Positions 41,402 to 49,057 of a stretch of 64,000 nucleotides of DNA are shown one piece after another. A model generated the notes under the pieces. That model searched no databases, was not told the origin of the DNA, and saw only the letters and a list, made by a program, of their open reading frames with translations. Made by a program: the position numbers and the translations under genes. Position 1 is the stretch's first letter. Each line of letters starts with the position of its first letter. Origin of the DNA: Ruminococcus sp. 210702-SL.1.03 (GTDB lineage: Bacteria > Bacillota > Clostridia > Oscillospirales > Ruminococcaceae); NCBI RefSeq assembly GCF_020559915.1, contig NZ_JAJCLZ010000003.1, positions 62,001-126,000 on the forward strand, read 5' to 3'.

Positions 41402-41445
41402 CGCATATTTTGAATTGTGTGCAAAAACATTTATACAACATCTTG

Positions 41446-42738
41446 TCAGAAAATGTCTTTTTTCTTTTTGATCTGCCGTCTTATCAGCACGAATATCGTC
41501 ACGCCCAGGCAGAGTATCAGGAATATAGGCACGAGCCATGTGTTTTCGTTTTCAGCCTGCGCCGATTTCATCTCTGTCCAGAGGTCTTGCATCTGCTTGT
41601 TCGCTTTGTCGGAAAGATTTACGAACACGGTGGTGTGCTCGCTGATAAAATCTTGGTCGGGGTAGGATACGGGGTTATTCTTCACGTCCTCGTCCAGCAT
41701 ATCGTAAGCCGCTTGGTGCGGGGTGGAGTAGCAGATGTAGTCGATGTTCGCGTAGGCGACGTCCGGTTCGCACATGAAGTTTATATACATCTCGGCGGCT
41801 TCCTTCTGCTTCGCGCCCGCGGGTATGCACATAGCGTCGATGAAAAGGTTAGTGCCGCTCTTCGGTATCACGAAGCCTAAGTCCTCGTTCTCGTCGAGTA
41901 TGGTCAGCGCGTCGCCCGCGTAGTAGGGGGCTATCAGCGCGTCGCCCGCGCCCATTTTGTCGAATATCTCGTCCATAACATAGCCCTGCACTACGTTTTT
42001 CTGCTCGGTAAGCTTTCTCGCCGCGTCGGCAAGCTCGTCGCTGTCCTCAGTGTTTATCGAGTAGCCCTGCATTATCTCGGCTATCGCGAAAGCGTCGCGC
42101 GGGTTGTCGAACATCAGTATTTGGTCTGAGTAGTCTTTGTTCCAAAGCAGATCCCAGTCTATCTCGTCCTTGGGCAGGTCTATCATAGTCTTGTCGTAGA
42201 TTATGCCGACCGTTCCCCATGTATACGGTACAGAGTAGCTGTTTTCGGGGTCGTAAGCCATGTTGCGGAAATTATCCATGATGTACTTGAAATTCGGGAT
42301 ATTCTCGAAATCAAGCGGCTGCACCATGTTTTCCTTTATCATCTTGCTTATCATGTAGTCTGAGGGGATTATCACGTCGTAAGAAGCTCCGCCGCCTTTC
42401 AGCTTGGCGTAAAGCTCTTCGTTGGTGGCGTAGTTGGTGTAATTAACCTTTATGCCCGTTAGCTTTGTAAACTCTGAGTTTACGTCCAGCGTGCCCGCCT
42501 CAGCGCCCGTAGAGATGTATTCTCCCCAGTTGTAAACGTTTATGGAAATGCCCGCGTCTTTAAATTTTGTGTAATATTCGGGGTCGGAAACGGTGAGCGT
42601 CTGCGCTTCGGCAGTTTTCTCTTCTTCCTCAGTATCGGCAGAGGTATCCGCGCTGCCGCCGCAGCCCGAAAATGCGCTCGCCGCCAGCGCGGCAGCCATT
42701 ATCAGCGCCGCGTATCTTGATATGCGTTTAAGTATCAT
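41446..42738 (-). CDS. potD: Spermidine/putrescine ABC transporter substrate-binding lipoprotein
   Basis: About 430 residues. The N-terminus is a signal peptide ending in AFSGC, a lipobox-like site, so it is probably lipid-anchored. The binding domain has NVYNWGEYI, VPYTWGTVGIIYD and FIDAMCIPAGAKQKEAAEMYINF, typical of PotD/PotF. Unusually, a membrane helix (about 400-420, FLILCLGVTIFVLI) with a basic end RRQIKKKK follows the domain. The start is ATG 42738, with GGGGGGAG 10 bases upstream. The GTG at 42762 overlapping potC has no ribosome site. It delivers polyamines to PotBC. Confidence 0.9.
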   Translation of the reverse strand: MILKRISRYAALIMAAALAASAFSGCGGSADTSADTEEEEKTAEAQTLTVSDPEYYTKFKDAGISINVYNWGEYISTGAEAGTLDVNSEFTKLTGIKVNYTNYATNEELYAKLKGGGASYDVIIPSDYMISKMIKENMVQPLDFENIPNFKYIMDNFRNMAYDPENSYSVPYTWGTVGIIYDKTMIDLPKDEIDWDLLWNKDYSDQILMFDNPRDAFAIAEIMQGYSINTEDSDELADAARKLTEQKNVVQGYVMDEIFDKMGAGDALIAPYYAGDALTILDENEDLGFVIPKSGTNLFIDAMCIPAGAKQKEAAEMYINFMCEPDVAYANIDYICYSTPHQAAYDMLDEDVKNNPVSYPDQDFISEHTTVFVNLSDKANKQMQDLWTEMKSAQAENENTWLVPIFLILCLGVTIFVLIRRQIKKKKDIF

Positions 42739-42758
42739 AAAAAAGTCACTCCCCCCGC

Positions 42759-43547
42759 TCACGCTTTTTTAGCCTGCTTATTCTCAACGAAATTCTTGAT
42801 GAGCAGGATTATCACAACTACCGCGAAGATTATCGCCGAAAGCGCGTTTATCTCGGGCGATACCTTGCGCCGCGTCATAGAGTAGATGGTTATGGGCAGC
42901 GTCTGCGAGGTAGAGCCGCTGGTGAAGTAGCTGATTACGAAATCGTCCAGCGAGTAGGTGAAAGCCATGAGAAAGCCGCTAACTACGCCCGGCATTATCT
43001 CGGGCAGCACTACTTTAAAGAACGCTTTCGCAGGCCCGCAGCCGAGGTCTTGCGCCGCTTCGTAAAGGTGGGGGTCCATCTGGCGGAATTTCGGCATGAT
43101 GTTTAGTATAACGTAGGGCACGTCGAATGTGATGTGCGCTATTACCAGCGTCTGAAAGCCGAACTCTAAATTCATGCGCGCCGCGAAGAATACGAAGAGC
43201 AGCATAAGCGATACGCCCGTAACTATCTCTGGGTTGATTATCGGCATATTTGTGATGTTCATCACCATAGCTTTCGGCACACGGCGCATATTGTTTATGC
43301 CGATGGCGGCGAGTGTGCCGAGTATCGTGGAAACTATGCTCGCTATTACGGCTATTATTATAGTGTTTATCAGCGAGGAGATTATAATGTCGTTGTGTAT
43401 CAGCTTGCGGTACCAGTCTAGCGTGAACCCGCTGAATACCGAGCGGCTCTTAGTTTCATTAAAAGAGAAAACTATCAGCACGAATATGGGAACGTAGAGG
43501 AACATAAGCACTGCGCCCAAGTAAATTTTTCCAAGTTTTTTCATCAT
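42759..43547 (-). CDS. potC: Spermidine/putrescine ABC transporter permease PotC
   Basis: 262 residues with six membrane helices. The cytoplasmic EAA-type loop YEAAQDLGCGPAKAFFKVVLPEIMPG (about residues 170-195) docks the ATPase. With PotB it forms the membrane channel for polyamine import. It is 13 bases downstream of potB and followed by potD. The order A-B-C-D is the standard one. Confidence 0.95.
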   Translation of the reverse strand: MMKKLGKIYLGAVLMFLYVPIFVLIVFSFNETKSRSVFSGFTLDWYRKLIHNDIIISSLINTIIIAVIASIVSTILGTLAAIGINNMRRVPKAMVMNITNMPIINPEIVTGVSLMLLFVFFAARMNLEFGFQTLVIAHITFDVPYVILNIMPKFRQMDPHLYEAAQDLGCGPAKAFFKVVLPEIMPGVVSGFLMAFTYSLDDFVISYFTSGSTSQTLPITIYSMTRRKVSPEINALSAIIFAVVVIILLIKNFVENKQAKKA

Positions 43548-43560
43548 ATCCCGCCTGCCT

Positions 43561-44367
43561 TTACATAAGCACCTGATCGTCAGGGCTGAACTGGTTCATT
43601 ATCGTCATTATCATAAGTATTATGACCATGAGCACCAGTGAGATAGCCGCGCCGAGGTTGGGGTTGTAGGAGTTTCCGAGAAACTGCATCTCTATAAGGT
43701 CGCCAATGAGCAGGTTAGAGCCGCCGCCCAGCATACGCGAGATTATGAAAGTAGATATAGCGGGTACGAATACCATAGTTATGCCCGAGGTTATTCCCGG
43801 CAGGCTCAGAGGAACTATTACTTTAAAAAGCACGTTCATAGAGCTGCAGCCGAGGTCTGAGGCTGCTTCCAGCACGCTTTTGTCTATCTTCTCCATTACC
43901 GAGTAGAGCGGCAGTATCATGAAAGGCAGGTAGTTGTACACCATGCCCAGCACCACCGCGCCGGAGGTGTTTATGAGCTTGTAAGGCCCTAAGCCGATAA
44001 GCCCCAGCAGGTGGTTGATTATGCCGTTGTTGCCCAGCAGGGTCATCCATGCGTATGTTCTCAGCAGAAAGTTCATCCACATAGGCAGCATTACTATCAT
44101 CAGCATAGTGCCCTGCTTGTGTTTTTCCATGCGCGAGAGCAGGAAAGACACAGGGTAGGCCACCACTAAGCATATCGCCGTCGCGATCACCGAGAGCCAT
44201 ATCGAGCGCACGAATATATTTGCGTACTGTCCTACGTCTGAGATGTTTTTTATAGTAAACTTGCCCGCGTTGTCGGTAAGTGCGAAGTAGGCTACCATTA
44301 TAAGCGGTACTACTATGAAAACCGCCATCCATACTAAGTATGGCGCGGCGAGTATTTTTTTCTTCAT
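43561..44367 (-). CDS. potB: Spermidine/putrescine ABC transporter permease PotB
   Basis: 268 residues, six membrane helices, with the EAA loop LEAASDLGCSSMNVLFKVIVPLSLPG near residue 165-190. N-terminal helix YLVWMAVFIVVPLIMVAYFA and the SFLLSRMEKHK segment are typical. It pairs with PotC and is 7 bases downstream of potA. Confidence 0.95.
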   Translation of the reverse strand: MKKKILAAPYLVWMAVFIVVPLIMVAYFALTDNAGKFTIKNISDVGQYANIFVRSIWLSVIATAICLVVAYPVSFLLSRMEKHKQGTMLMIVMLPMWMNFLLRTYAWMTLLGNNGIINHLLGLIGLGPYKLINTSGAVVLGMVYNYLPFMILPLYSVMEKIDKSVLEAASDLGCSSMNVLFKVIVPLSLPGITSGITMVFVPAISTFIISRMLGGGSNLLIGDLIEMQFLGNSYNPNLGAAISLVLMVIILMIMTIMNQFSPDDQVLM

Positions 44368-44374
44368 GATATTA

Positions 44375-45427
44375 TCAATCTTCCTCCGCCGCAGTTTTTT
44401 TCATTATGTGTATATCGAATGGGTCGAAGGTCATGCCGACCATAGTGCCTACCTGCTCCGCTTTTGTAGAGTGTATCATCCATTTGTGGTCTACGCCGTC
44501 TACTATCATCTCGTAGTGCACGCCCTTGAATACTACCGATTCTACTATGCCCGTTAGCTTCGCGCCCTCGGCGGGGATAATCTTCACGTCCTCGGGGCGG
44601 ATAACTACGTCTACCGTTTCGTTCGGCGAAAAGCCCTTGTCCACGCACTCAAAGCGCCTGCCGGTAAACTCTACCTCGCAGTCGCGCGGCATACAGCCGT
44701 TTATAATGTTGCTCTCGCCGATGAAGTCGGCTACGAAAGCGTTTATCGGCTCGTTGTAAATATCAGTCGGCGAGCCTATTTGCTGAATATGGCCGTTGTT
44801 CATTACAACAACCGTGTCGCTCATCGTCAGCGCTTCTTCCTGATCGTGGGTAACGTAAACGAAGGTAAGCTCCAGCGCCTGCTGTATACGGCGAAGCTCG
44901 GTCTGCATACCCTTGCGCAGCTTTAAGTCCAGCGCGCCGAGAGGCTCGTCCAGCAGCAGTACCTTCGGGTGATTTACCAGCGCACGCGCTATCGCCACGC
45001 GCTGCTGCTGACCGCCCGAAAGACGGTTTATAGAGCGCTTTTCAAAGCCCTTGAGGTTCACCAGCTCGAGCATTTCGCCCACGCGCTTTACTATCTCTTT
45101 CTGCGGCAGCTTTTTCACTCGCAGACCGAAAGCGATGTTTTCGTAAACGTTCAGGTGCGGGAAGAGGGCGTACCTCTGGAAAACGGTGTTTACGTTGCGC
45201 TTGTGCGGCGGCACGCCGTTTATCCTCTTGCCCTCAAACAAAACGTCGCCTTCGGTGGGGTCTAAAAATCCTGCGATTATGCGCAGGGTAGTGGTCTTGC
45301 CGCAGCCCGAAGGGCCGAGCAGCGTCACGAATTCCTTGTCCTTTATATCAAGGCTGATATTTTTGAGTATCCGCTCGCCGTCCTCAAAATCGACCACGAT
45401 ATTTTTTAAGCTGATAATATTCTCCAT
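44375..45427 (-). CDS. potA: Spermidine/putrescine ABC transporter ATPase PotA
   Basis: About 350 residues. Walker A is GPSGCGKTT (about 38-46), the signature [16 protein letters not shown] and Walker [12 protein letters not shown] follow, with a [11 protein letters not shown] switch His. A C-terminal TOBE-type regulatory domain (about 240-350) is present. It powers polyamine uptake in the cytoplasm. The ATG at 45427 gives the standard N-terminus [10 protein letters not shown]; a longer frame to 45460 is not supported. A consensus promoter at 45479-45507 drives the operon. A CGGC/GCCG hairpin (45455-45470) lies in the leader. Confidence 0.95.
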   Translation of the reverse strand: MENIISLKNIVVDFEDGERILKNISLDIKDKEFVTLLGPSGCGKTTTLRIIAGFLDPTEGDVLFEGKRINGVPPHKRNVNTVFQRYALFPHLNVYENIAFGLRVKKLPQKEIVKRVGEMLELVNLKGFEKRSINRLSGGQQQRVAIARALVNHPKVLLLDEPLGALDLKLRKGMQTELRRIQQALELTFVYVTHDQEEALTMSDTVVVMNNGHIQQIGSPTDIYNEPINAFVADFIGESNIINGCMPRDCEVEFTGRRFECVDKGFSPNETVDVVIRPEDVKIIPAEGAKLTGIVESVVFKGVHYEMIVDGVDHKWMIHSTKAEQVGTMVGMTFDPFDIHIMKKTAAEED

Positions 45428-45478
45428 TAGGCATACATACCTTTCAACAAAATTCGGCAAAAAAACGCCGACATTTCA

Positions 45479-45507
45479 ATTATATATTAACTATCCAAAA
45501 AAGTCAA
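45479..45507 (-). promoter_or_regulatory. Promoter of potABCD
   Basis: Minus-strand TTGACT, 17-base spacer, TATAAT, about 50 bases before the potA start. Confidence 0.75.
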
Positions 45508-45588
45508 TAGAACTTGCCCTTGTAATATATTATTATGTATTATGCACACTAATTTTAAAAAAAGGCTTTTTCGACGGCATTTTTGAGC

Positions 45589-45616
45589 AAAAAAAGAGCC
45601 TCACACGGTGTGAGGC
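45589..45616 (-). terminator. Terminator of the candidate small RNA
   Basis: Perfect 9-base arms GCCTCACAC/GTGTGAGGC with a run of seven T after CT on the minus strand. Confidence 0.75.
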
Positions 45617-45714
45617 GAAAAATGAAATAAAATAAAACTATGTGTAGAACAAAAGAAAGGAGACAACAAAACGGATGTTAGTATCAAACATTGCTGTATG
45701 ATTATCTTAACATC
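45589..45714 (-). ncRNA. Candidate trans-acting small RNA
   Basis: The minus strand has TTGACG-17-TATAAT (45721-45749). About 120 bases later it has a perfect GCCTCACAC/GTGTGAGGC hairpin (45598-45616) followed by CTTTTTTT. No ribosome site or meaningful frame lies between. The predicted transcript of about 125 bases holds an unpaired tract GUUGUCUCCUUUCUUUUG (about 45647-45664) that is complementary to Shine-Dalgarno sequences of the AAAGGAGA type. This is the usual seed layout of base-pairing regulators in Firmicutes. Both signals lie in AT-rich DNA, so chance is possible. Confidence 0.45.
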
Positions 45715-45720
45715 ATGTAT

Positions 45721-45749
45721 ATTATATATCAAAAAACAAGATTCGTCAA
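45721..45749 (-). promoter_or_regulatory. Promoter of the candidate small RNA
   Basis: Minus-strand TTGACG, 17-base spacer, TATAAT. No gene start follows within 300 bases. Confidence 0.55.
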
Positions 45750-45966
45750 GCAAATTACAGAATTTATATTTTTTATTCATACATTTTGGCGTTTTGCACA
45801 ATTGGAGTGTGCTTCGGTTTAGCGATATTTCACCGATAAAATTAAAAATAACTTAAATAAGCGAAATATTAAACCATTAGCCGAAAAAGCGCGGAAAACG
45901 TTGATGATCGGCGGCATGATAGAAAATTATAAAATATAAAGATCTGAACTATTTTTCGCTCTGCGC

Positions 45967-45995
45967 TTGAAAAATCGACGAAAATATGATATACT
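45967..45995 (+). promoter_or_regulatory. Promoter of the vanZ-like gene
   Basis: TTGAAA, 17-base spacer, TATACT, about 45 bases before the ATG. Confidence 0.6.
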
Positions 45996-46040
45996 TATGT
46001 TTATAGGGATATAGTAAAAAACAAGAAAGGAAAGCAGAAA

Positions 46041-46619
46041 ATGATAAACAGCGAAGTGTTTTGGCAGGTGGTACGCGACCGTGCCCCGCGTTGGACCGGC
46101 GAGATATTCCTGATATTCGCCCTCACGGCGGTGCTGCTGATAATGGTCTGCTCGCTGCGGCGGCTGAGCCTGCGGCGCTCGGCGCTGGCGGTGGGCGTTT
46201 ACACATACGTCTACAACGTCTTGGTGACAACGCTTTTCATGCGTGAGCAGTACCCATACTACCGCTATACGCTGCGGGTGGATTTTATTCGACAGATATT
46301 CGTGGAGCACAGTGCTTTCGCGGCGGCGGAGGGCTTGCTGAATTTCCTTATGCTGCTGCCGCTGGGGCTTGCGCTGCCGTTTTTCTTCAGGCGATACGCC
46401 GTAGCAAAGACCTGCGCGATAGGCGGCGGGCTGACGGTCTTCATAGAGGTTACTCAGCTCGCGGCGCGGCTGGGCGAGCTACAGGCGGACGACCTTATAC
46501 TAAACTACGCGGGCTGTATGGCAGGGGCGTACATCTATGCCGCGATCTCGGCTATATACAAGCGCCGCAGGAAAAAAAGAACAGCAGAAAAAACCAATTG
46601 TTATAAAACACAGCAATAA
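46041..46619 (+). CDS. VanZ-like membrane protein
   Basis: 192 residues with about four or five membrane helices. The VanZ core is visible as LNFLMLLPLGLALPFFF (about 93-110), VFIEVTQLAARLGELQADDLILNYAG (about 133-158) and a following GAYIY helix. It ends with a basic tail (KRRRKKR). VanZ proteins alter glycopeptide sensitivity in some enterococci, but most members like this one are stand-alone membrane proteins of unknown role. No van genes are near. AAAGGAAAG lies before the ATG. It is transcribed from its own promoter. Confidence 0.87.
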   Translation: MINSEVFWQVVRDRAPRWTGEIFLIFALTAVLLIMVCSLRRLSLRRSALAVGVYTYVYNVLVTTLFMREQYPYYRYTLRVDFIRQIFVEHSAFAAAEGLLNFLMLLPLGLALPFFFRRYAVAKTCAIGGGLTVFIEVTQLAARLGELQADDLILNYAGCMAGAYIYAAISAIYKRRRKKRTAEKTNCYKTQQ

Positions 46620-46654
46620 GATAGGAATAATTTATTAAATATTCAGATTTGCTC

Positions 46655-46683
46655 TTGCATTTTATAGAAAAATGGTATATAAT
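46655..46683 (+). promoter_or_regulatory. Promoter of the iscSU operon
   Basis: TTGCAT, 17-base spacer, TATAAT, followed by a structured leader of about 100 bases. Confidence 0.7.
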
Positions 46684-46699
46684 AAAGAGTGCAGAAGAA

Positions 46700-46751
46700 A
46701 CAGATGAATATCTGTTCACCTGTAACAAGGTGATGCGCTTGAAAAAAGCGC
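46700..46751 (+). other. Three consecutive small hairpins in the iscS leader
   Basis: ACAGAT/ATCTGT (46700-46715), TCACC/GGTGA (46716-46733) and GCGCTT/AAGCGC (46735-46751) follow one another without gaps between promoter and ribosome site. The order suggests a folded leader, but no T tract follows. Confidence 0.45.
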
Positions 46752-46789
46752 TGTTGCCATAGAGAAAACTGAAAGGAATGATATAAATT

Positions 46790-48001
46790 ATGGAAAAACG
46801 TTTTGTGTATGCTGATAACGCTGCTACCACCCGCGTTACCAAGAATGTACTTGACGTAATGCTGCCTTACTTTACAGAGGGCTACGGCAACGCTTCGAGC
46901 ATTTACCAGCTCGGTATGGACGCTGCTAAGGCTGTGCTGGCTGCAAGAGAAAAAGTAGCCGCCGCTCTGGGCGCTAAGGTAAATGAGATATACTTTACGG
47001 CCGGCGGCTCTGAGTCGGACAACTGGGCTATAAAGGGCGCGGCTGAGCTGGGCGCTAAAAAGGGCAAGAAGCACATCATAACCACCGCGATAGAGCACCA
47101 CGCTGTGCTGCATACCTGCGAGTACCTGGAAAAGCACGGCTTTGAGGTAACATATCTGCCCGTAGACGAATACGGCAGAGTTACCGCGCAGCAGGTGGCT
47201 GACGCTATCCGCGAGGATACCTGCCTGGTAACTATAATGTTCGCGAACAACGAGATCGGTACTATAATGCCTATCCCCGAGATCGGCGCTGTGTGCAAGG
47301 AAAAGAAGGTAATGTTCCACACCGACGCAGTACAGGCGGTAGGTCATGTAGAGATCGACGTAAAAGCTATGGATATAGATATGCTCTCACTTTCGGGTCA
47401 CAAGATCCACGCACCAAAGGGCATCGGCGCACTTTATATGAGAAACGGCATAGCTCTGCCTAACCTCATCGCGGGCGGCGCACAGGAGCGCGGCAAGAGA
47501 GCGGGCACGGAGAACGTTCCCGGAATAGTAGGTCTGGCTGAGGCTATCACAACTGCCTGCGCCGATATTCCTGAAAAGACCGTTAGGATCTCCGCTCTGC
47601 GCGACAAGCTGATAGAGGGCATACTCAAGATACCGCAGACCCGTCTGAACGGCGACGCTAAGCAGCGCCTTGCAGGAAACGTGAACGTTTCTATCCGCGG
47701 AATAGAGGGCGAGAGCCTGCTGCTCATGCTCGACCTTAACGGCATATGCGCTTCTTCCGGCTCTGCCTGCACCTCCGGCTCGCTCGACCCATCGCACGTT
47801 CTGCTCGCGATAGGTCTGCCGCACGAGATAGCTCACGGCAGCCTGCGCCTTTCGCTCGGCGAGGACGCTACTGAAGAGGATGTTGACTATATCCTTTCGG
47901 TGCTGCCCGGCATAGTTGCCCGTCTGCGCTCTATGTCGCCCCTTTGGGAAAGAGTTTGCAAGAACGAAAATCTTAACCCCGACGGCACGCCTAAGGCATA
48001 A
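46790..48001 (+). CDS. iscS: Cysteine desulfurase (NifS/IscS type)
   Basis: A 403-residue PLP enzyme that takes sulfur from cysteine as a persulfide for Fe-S assembly. The PLP lysine lies in [13 protein letters not shown], the DNAATTR N-terminus binds PLP, and the mobile catalytic Cys is in [13 protein letters not shown]. The NifS-type extension is short. It is cytoplasmic. GAAAGGAATG is its ribosome site. It is followed by iscU 59 bases later, the standard pair. No IscR gene is present, so control may reside in the leader. Confidence 0.96.
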   Translation: MEKRFVYADNAATTRVTKNVLDVMLPYFTEGYGNASSIYQLGMDAAKAVLAAREKVAAALGAKVNEIYFTAGGSESDNWAIKGAAELGAKKGKKHIITTAIEHHAVLHTCEYLEKHGFEVTYLPVDEYGRVTAQQVADAIREDTCLVTIMFANNEIGTIMPIPEIGAVCKEKKVMFHTDAVQAVGHVEIDVKAMDIDMLSLSGHKIHAPKGIGALYMRNGIALPNLIAGGAQERGKRAGTENVPGIVGLAEAITTACADIPEKTVRISALRDKLIEGILKIPQTRLNGDAKQRLAGNVNVSIRGIEGESLLLMLDLNGICASSGSACTSGSLDPSHVLLAIGLPHEIAHGSLRLSLGEDATEEDVDYILSVLPGIVARLRSMSPLWERVCKNENLNPDGTPKA

Positions 48002-48060
48002 CGGCGCTGTCGCAGGATAAAGCAACCATAAAAAATCCGTAAGTAAGGAGATCGTGAAAT

Positions 48061-48495
48061 ATGATTTACAGCGAAAAAGTTATGGATCACTTTGCCAACC
48101 CGAGAAACGTTGGCGAGATCGAAAATGCCGACGGCATTGGCGAAGTAGGCAATGCTAAGTGCGGCGACATCATGAAGATGTACCTTAAAATAGACAACGG
48201 CATAATCACCGACGCTAAGTTCAAAACCTTTGGCTGCGGCGCTGCCGTTGCTACCTCCTCTATGGCTACCGAGCTGATAAAGGGCAAGCCCGTAGAGGAC
48301 GCGGTAAAGCTTACCAACAAGGCGGTTATAGAGGCCCTCGACGGACTTCCCCCTGCAAAGCTGCACTGCTCGGTGCTGGCTGAGCAGGCTACCAAGGCTG
48401 CACTTGCCGATTATTACCGCAAGAACGGCATCGACCCCGAACCTATACTCGGTAAATTTGCCGACTGCGAAGACTGCGAGAACTGCGGAGTTTAA
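48061..48495 (+). CDS. iscU: Fe-S cluster scaffold (NifU N-terminal/IscU type)
   Basis: 144 residues with the three conserved scaffold cysteines: Cys in NAKCGDIM (about 38), FGCGAAVA (about 63) and LHCSVLA (about 106). Asp near the first Cys is also kept. The C-terminus has an extra cysteine-rich tail, FADCEDCENCGV, with three cysteines, not part of the standard IscU fold. It accepts sulfur from IscS and builds 2Fe-2S or 4Fe-4S clusters. AAGGAG precedes the ATG. rnhA starts 6 bases downstream. Confidence 0.95.
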   Translation: MIYSEKVMDHFANPRNVGEIENADGIGEVGNAKCGDIMKMYLKIDNGIITDAKFKTFGCGAAVATSSMATELIKGKPVEDAVKLTNKAVIEALDGLPPAKLHCSVLAEQATKAALADYYRKNGIDPEPILGKFADCEDCENCGV

Positions 48496-48501
48496 GGGCG
48501 C

Positions 48502-48939
48502 ATGAAGCAGGTAGAGATATTCACCGACGGCGCTTGCTCGGGAAATCCCGGGCCAGGCGGCTGGGGCGCTGTGCTGCGCTACGGCAGCGCTGAAAAAGAG
48601 CTTTCGGGCGGGGCGGCGGATACCACCAACAACCGCATGGAGCTTTCGGCGGTGATAGCCGCGCTTTCGGCGCTCAAAGAGCCTTGTAAGGTCACCCTCA
48701 CCAGCGATTCCAAATACGTTATCGACGCGGTGACTAAGGGCTGGGCAAAAAAGTGGCAGGCGAACGGCTGGGTGAAGTCTGACAAAAAGCCTGCGCTGAA
48801 CGCTGATCTTTGGGAAAAGCTGCTGGCGCTGCTCGAAAAGCACGATGTGCGTTTCGTGTGGGTAAAAGGCCACGCAGGCCACCCCGAGAACGAGCGCTGC
48901 GACCGACTGGCGGTAGAACAGTCGATGAAATACAAGTAA
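48502..48939 (+). CDS. rnhA: Ribonuclease HI
   Basis: 145 residues, class HI RNase. [16 protein letters not shown] carries the first catalytic Asp (about residue 8), [10 protein letters not shown] the Glu (about 46), [10 protein letters not shown] the second Asp (about 68), and GHPENERCD the last Asp. It degrades RNA in RNA-DNA hybrids. It is coupled to the iscSU operon with a 6-base gap, which is unusual functionally but clear by spacing. A strong terminator follows. Confidence 0.96.
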   Translation: MKQVEIFTDGACSGNPGPGGWGAVLRYGSAEKELSGGAADTTNNRMELSAVIAALSALKEPCKVTLTSDSKYVIDAVTKGWAKKWQANGWVKSDKKPALNADLWEKLLALLEKHDVRFVWVKGHAGHPENERCDRLAVEQSMKYK

Positions 48940-48943
48940 TGAC

Positions 48944-48983
48944 AGCCGTGCGGGAATGTTCAGTTTCTGCACGGCTTTTTTTA
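48944..48983 (+). terminator. Terminator of the iscSU-rnhA operon
   Basis: AGCCGTGC pairs with GCACGGCT, followed by a T run. Confidence 0.9.
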
Positions 48984-48993
48984 CAAATTTGTA

Positions 48994-49022
48994 TTGATTT
49001 TTTTGCCGCTTTGTGTTATAAT
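48994..49022 (+). promoter_or_regulatory. Promoter of the GH36 gene
   Basis: TTGATT, 17-base spacer, TATAAT, 35 bases before the start codon. Confidence 0.65.
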
Positions 49023-49057
49023 GTATCTGATATTTTTAAGCGGAGGTATTATACTCT

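Larger units (their letters stand above)
45428..46040. other. AT-rich intergenic region potA / vanZ-like
   Basis: 613 bases with no credible protein gene. It holds the potA promoter, a candidate small RNA on the minus strand (45589-45714) with its own promoter and terminator, and the promoter of the vanZ-like gene. A 66-codon minus-strand frame at 45601-45801 has no ribosome site and crosses the terminator, so it is not called. Between 45755 and 45960 nothing else was recognised. Confidence 0.6.

Noticed and set aside
45601-45801. A 66-codon minus-strand frame in the potA-vanZ gap
   Set aside because: No ribosome site; it overlaps a promoter and terminator better read as a small RNA.
47887-48972. 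A 361-codon frame antisense to iscU and rnhA
   Set aside because: Crosses three real genes and has no motif.
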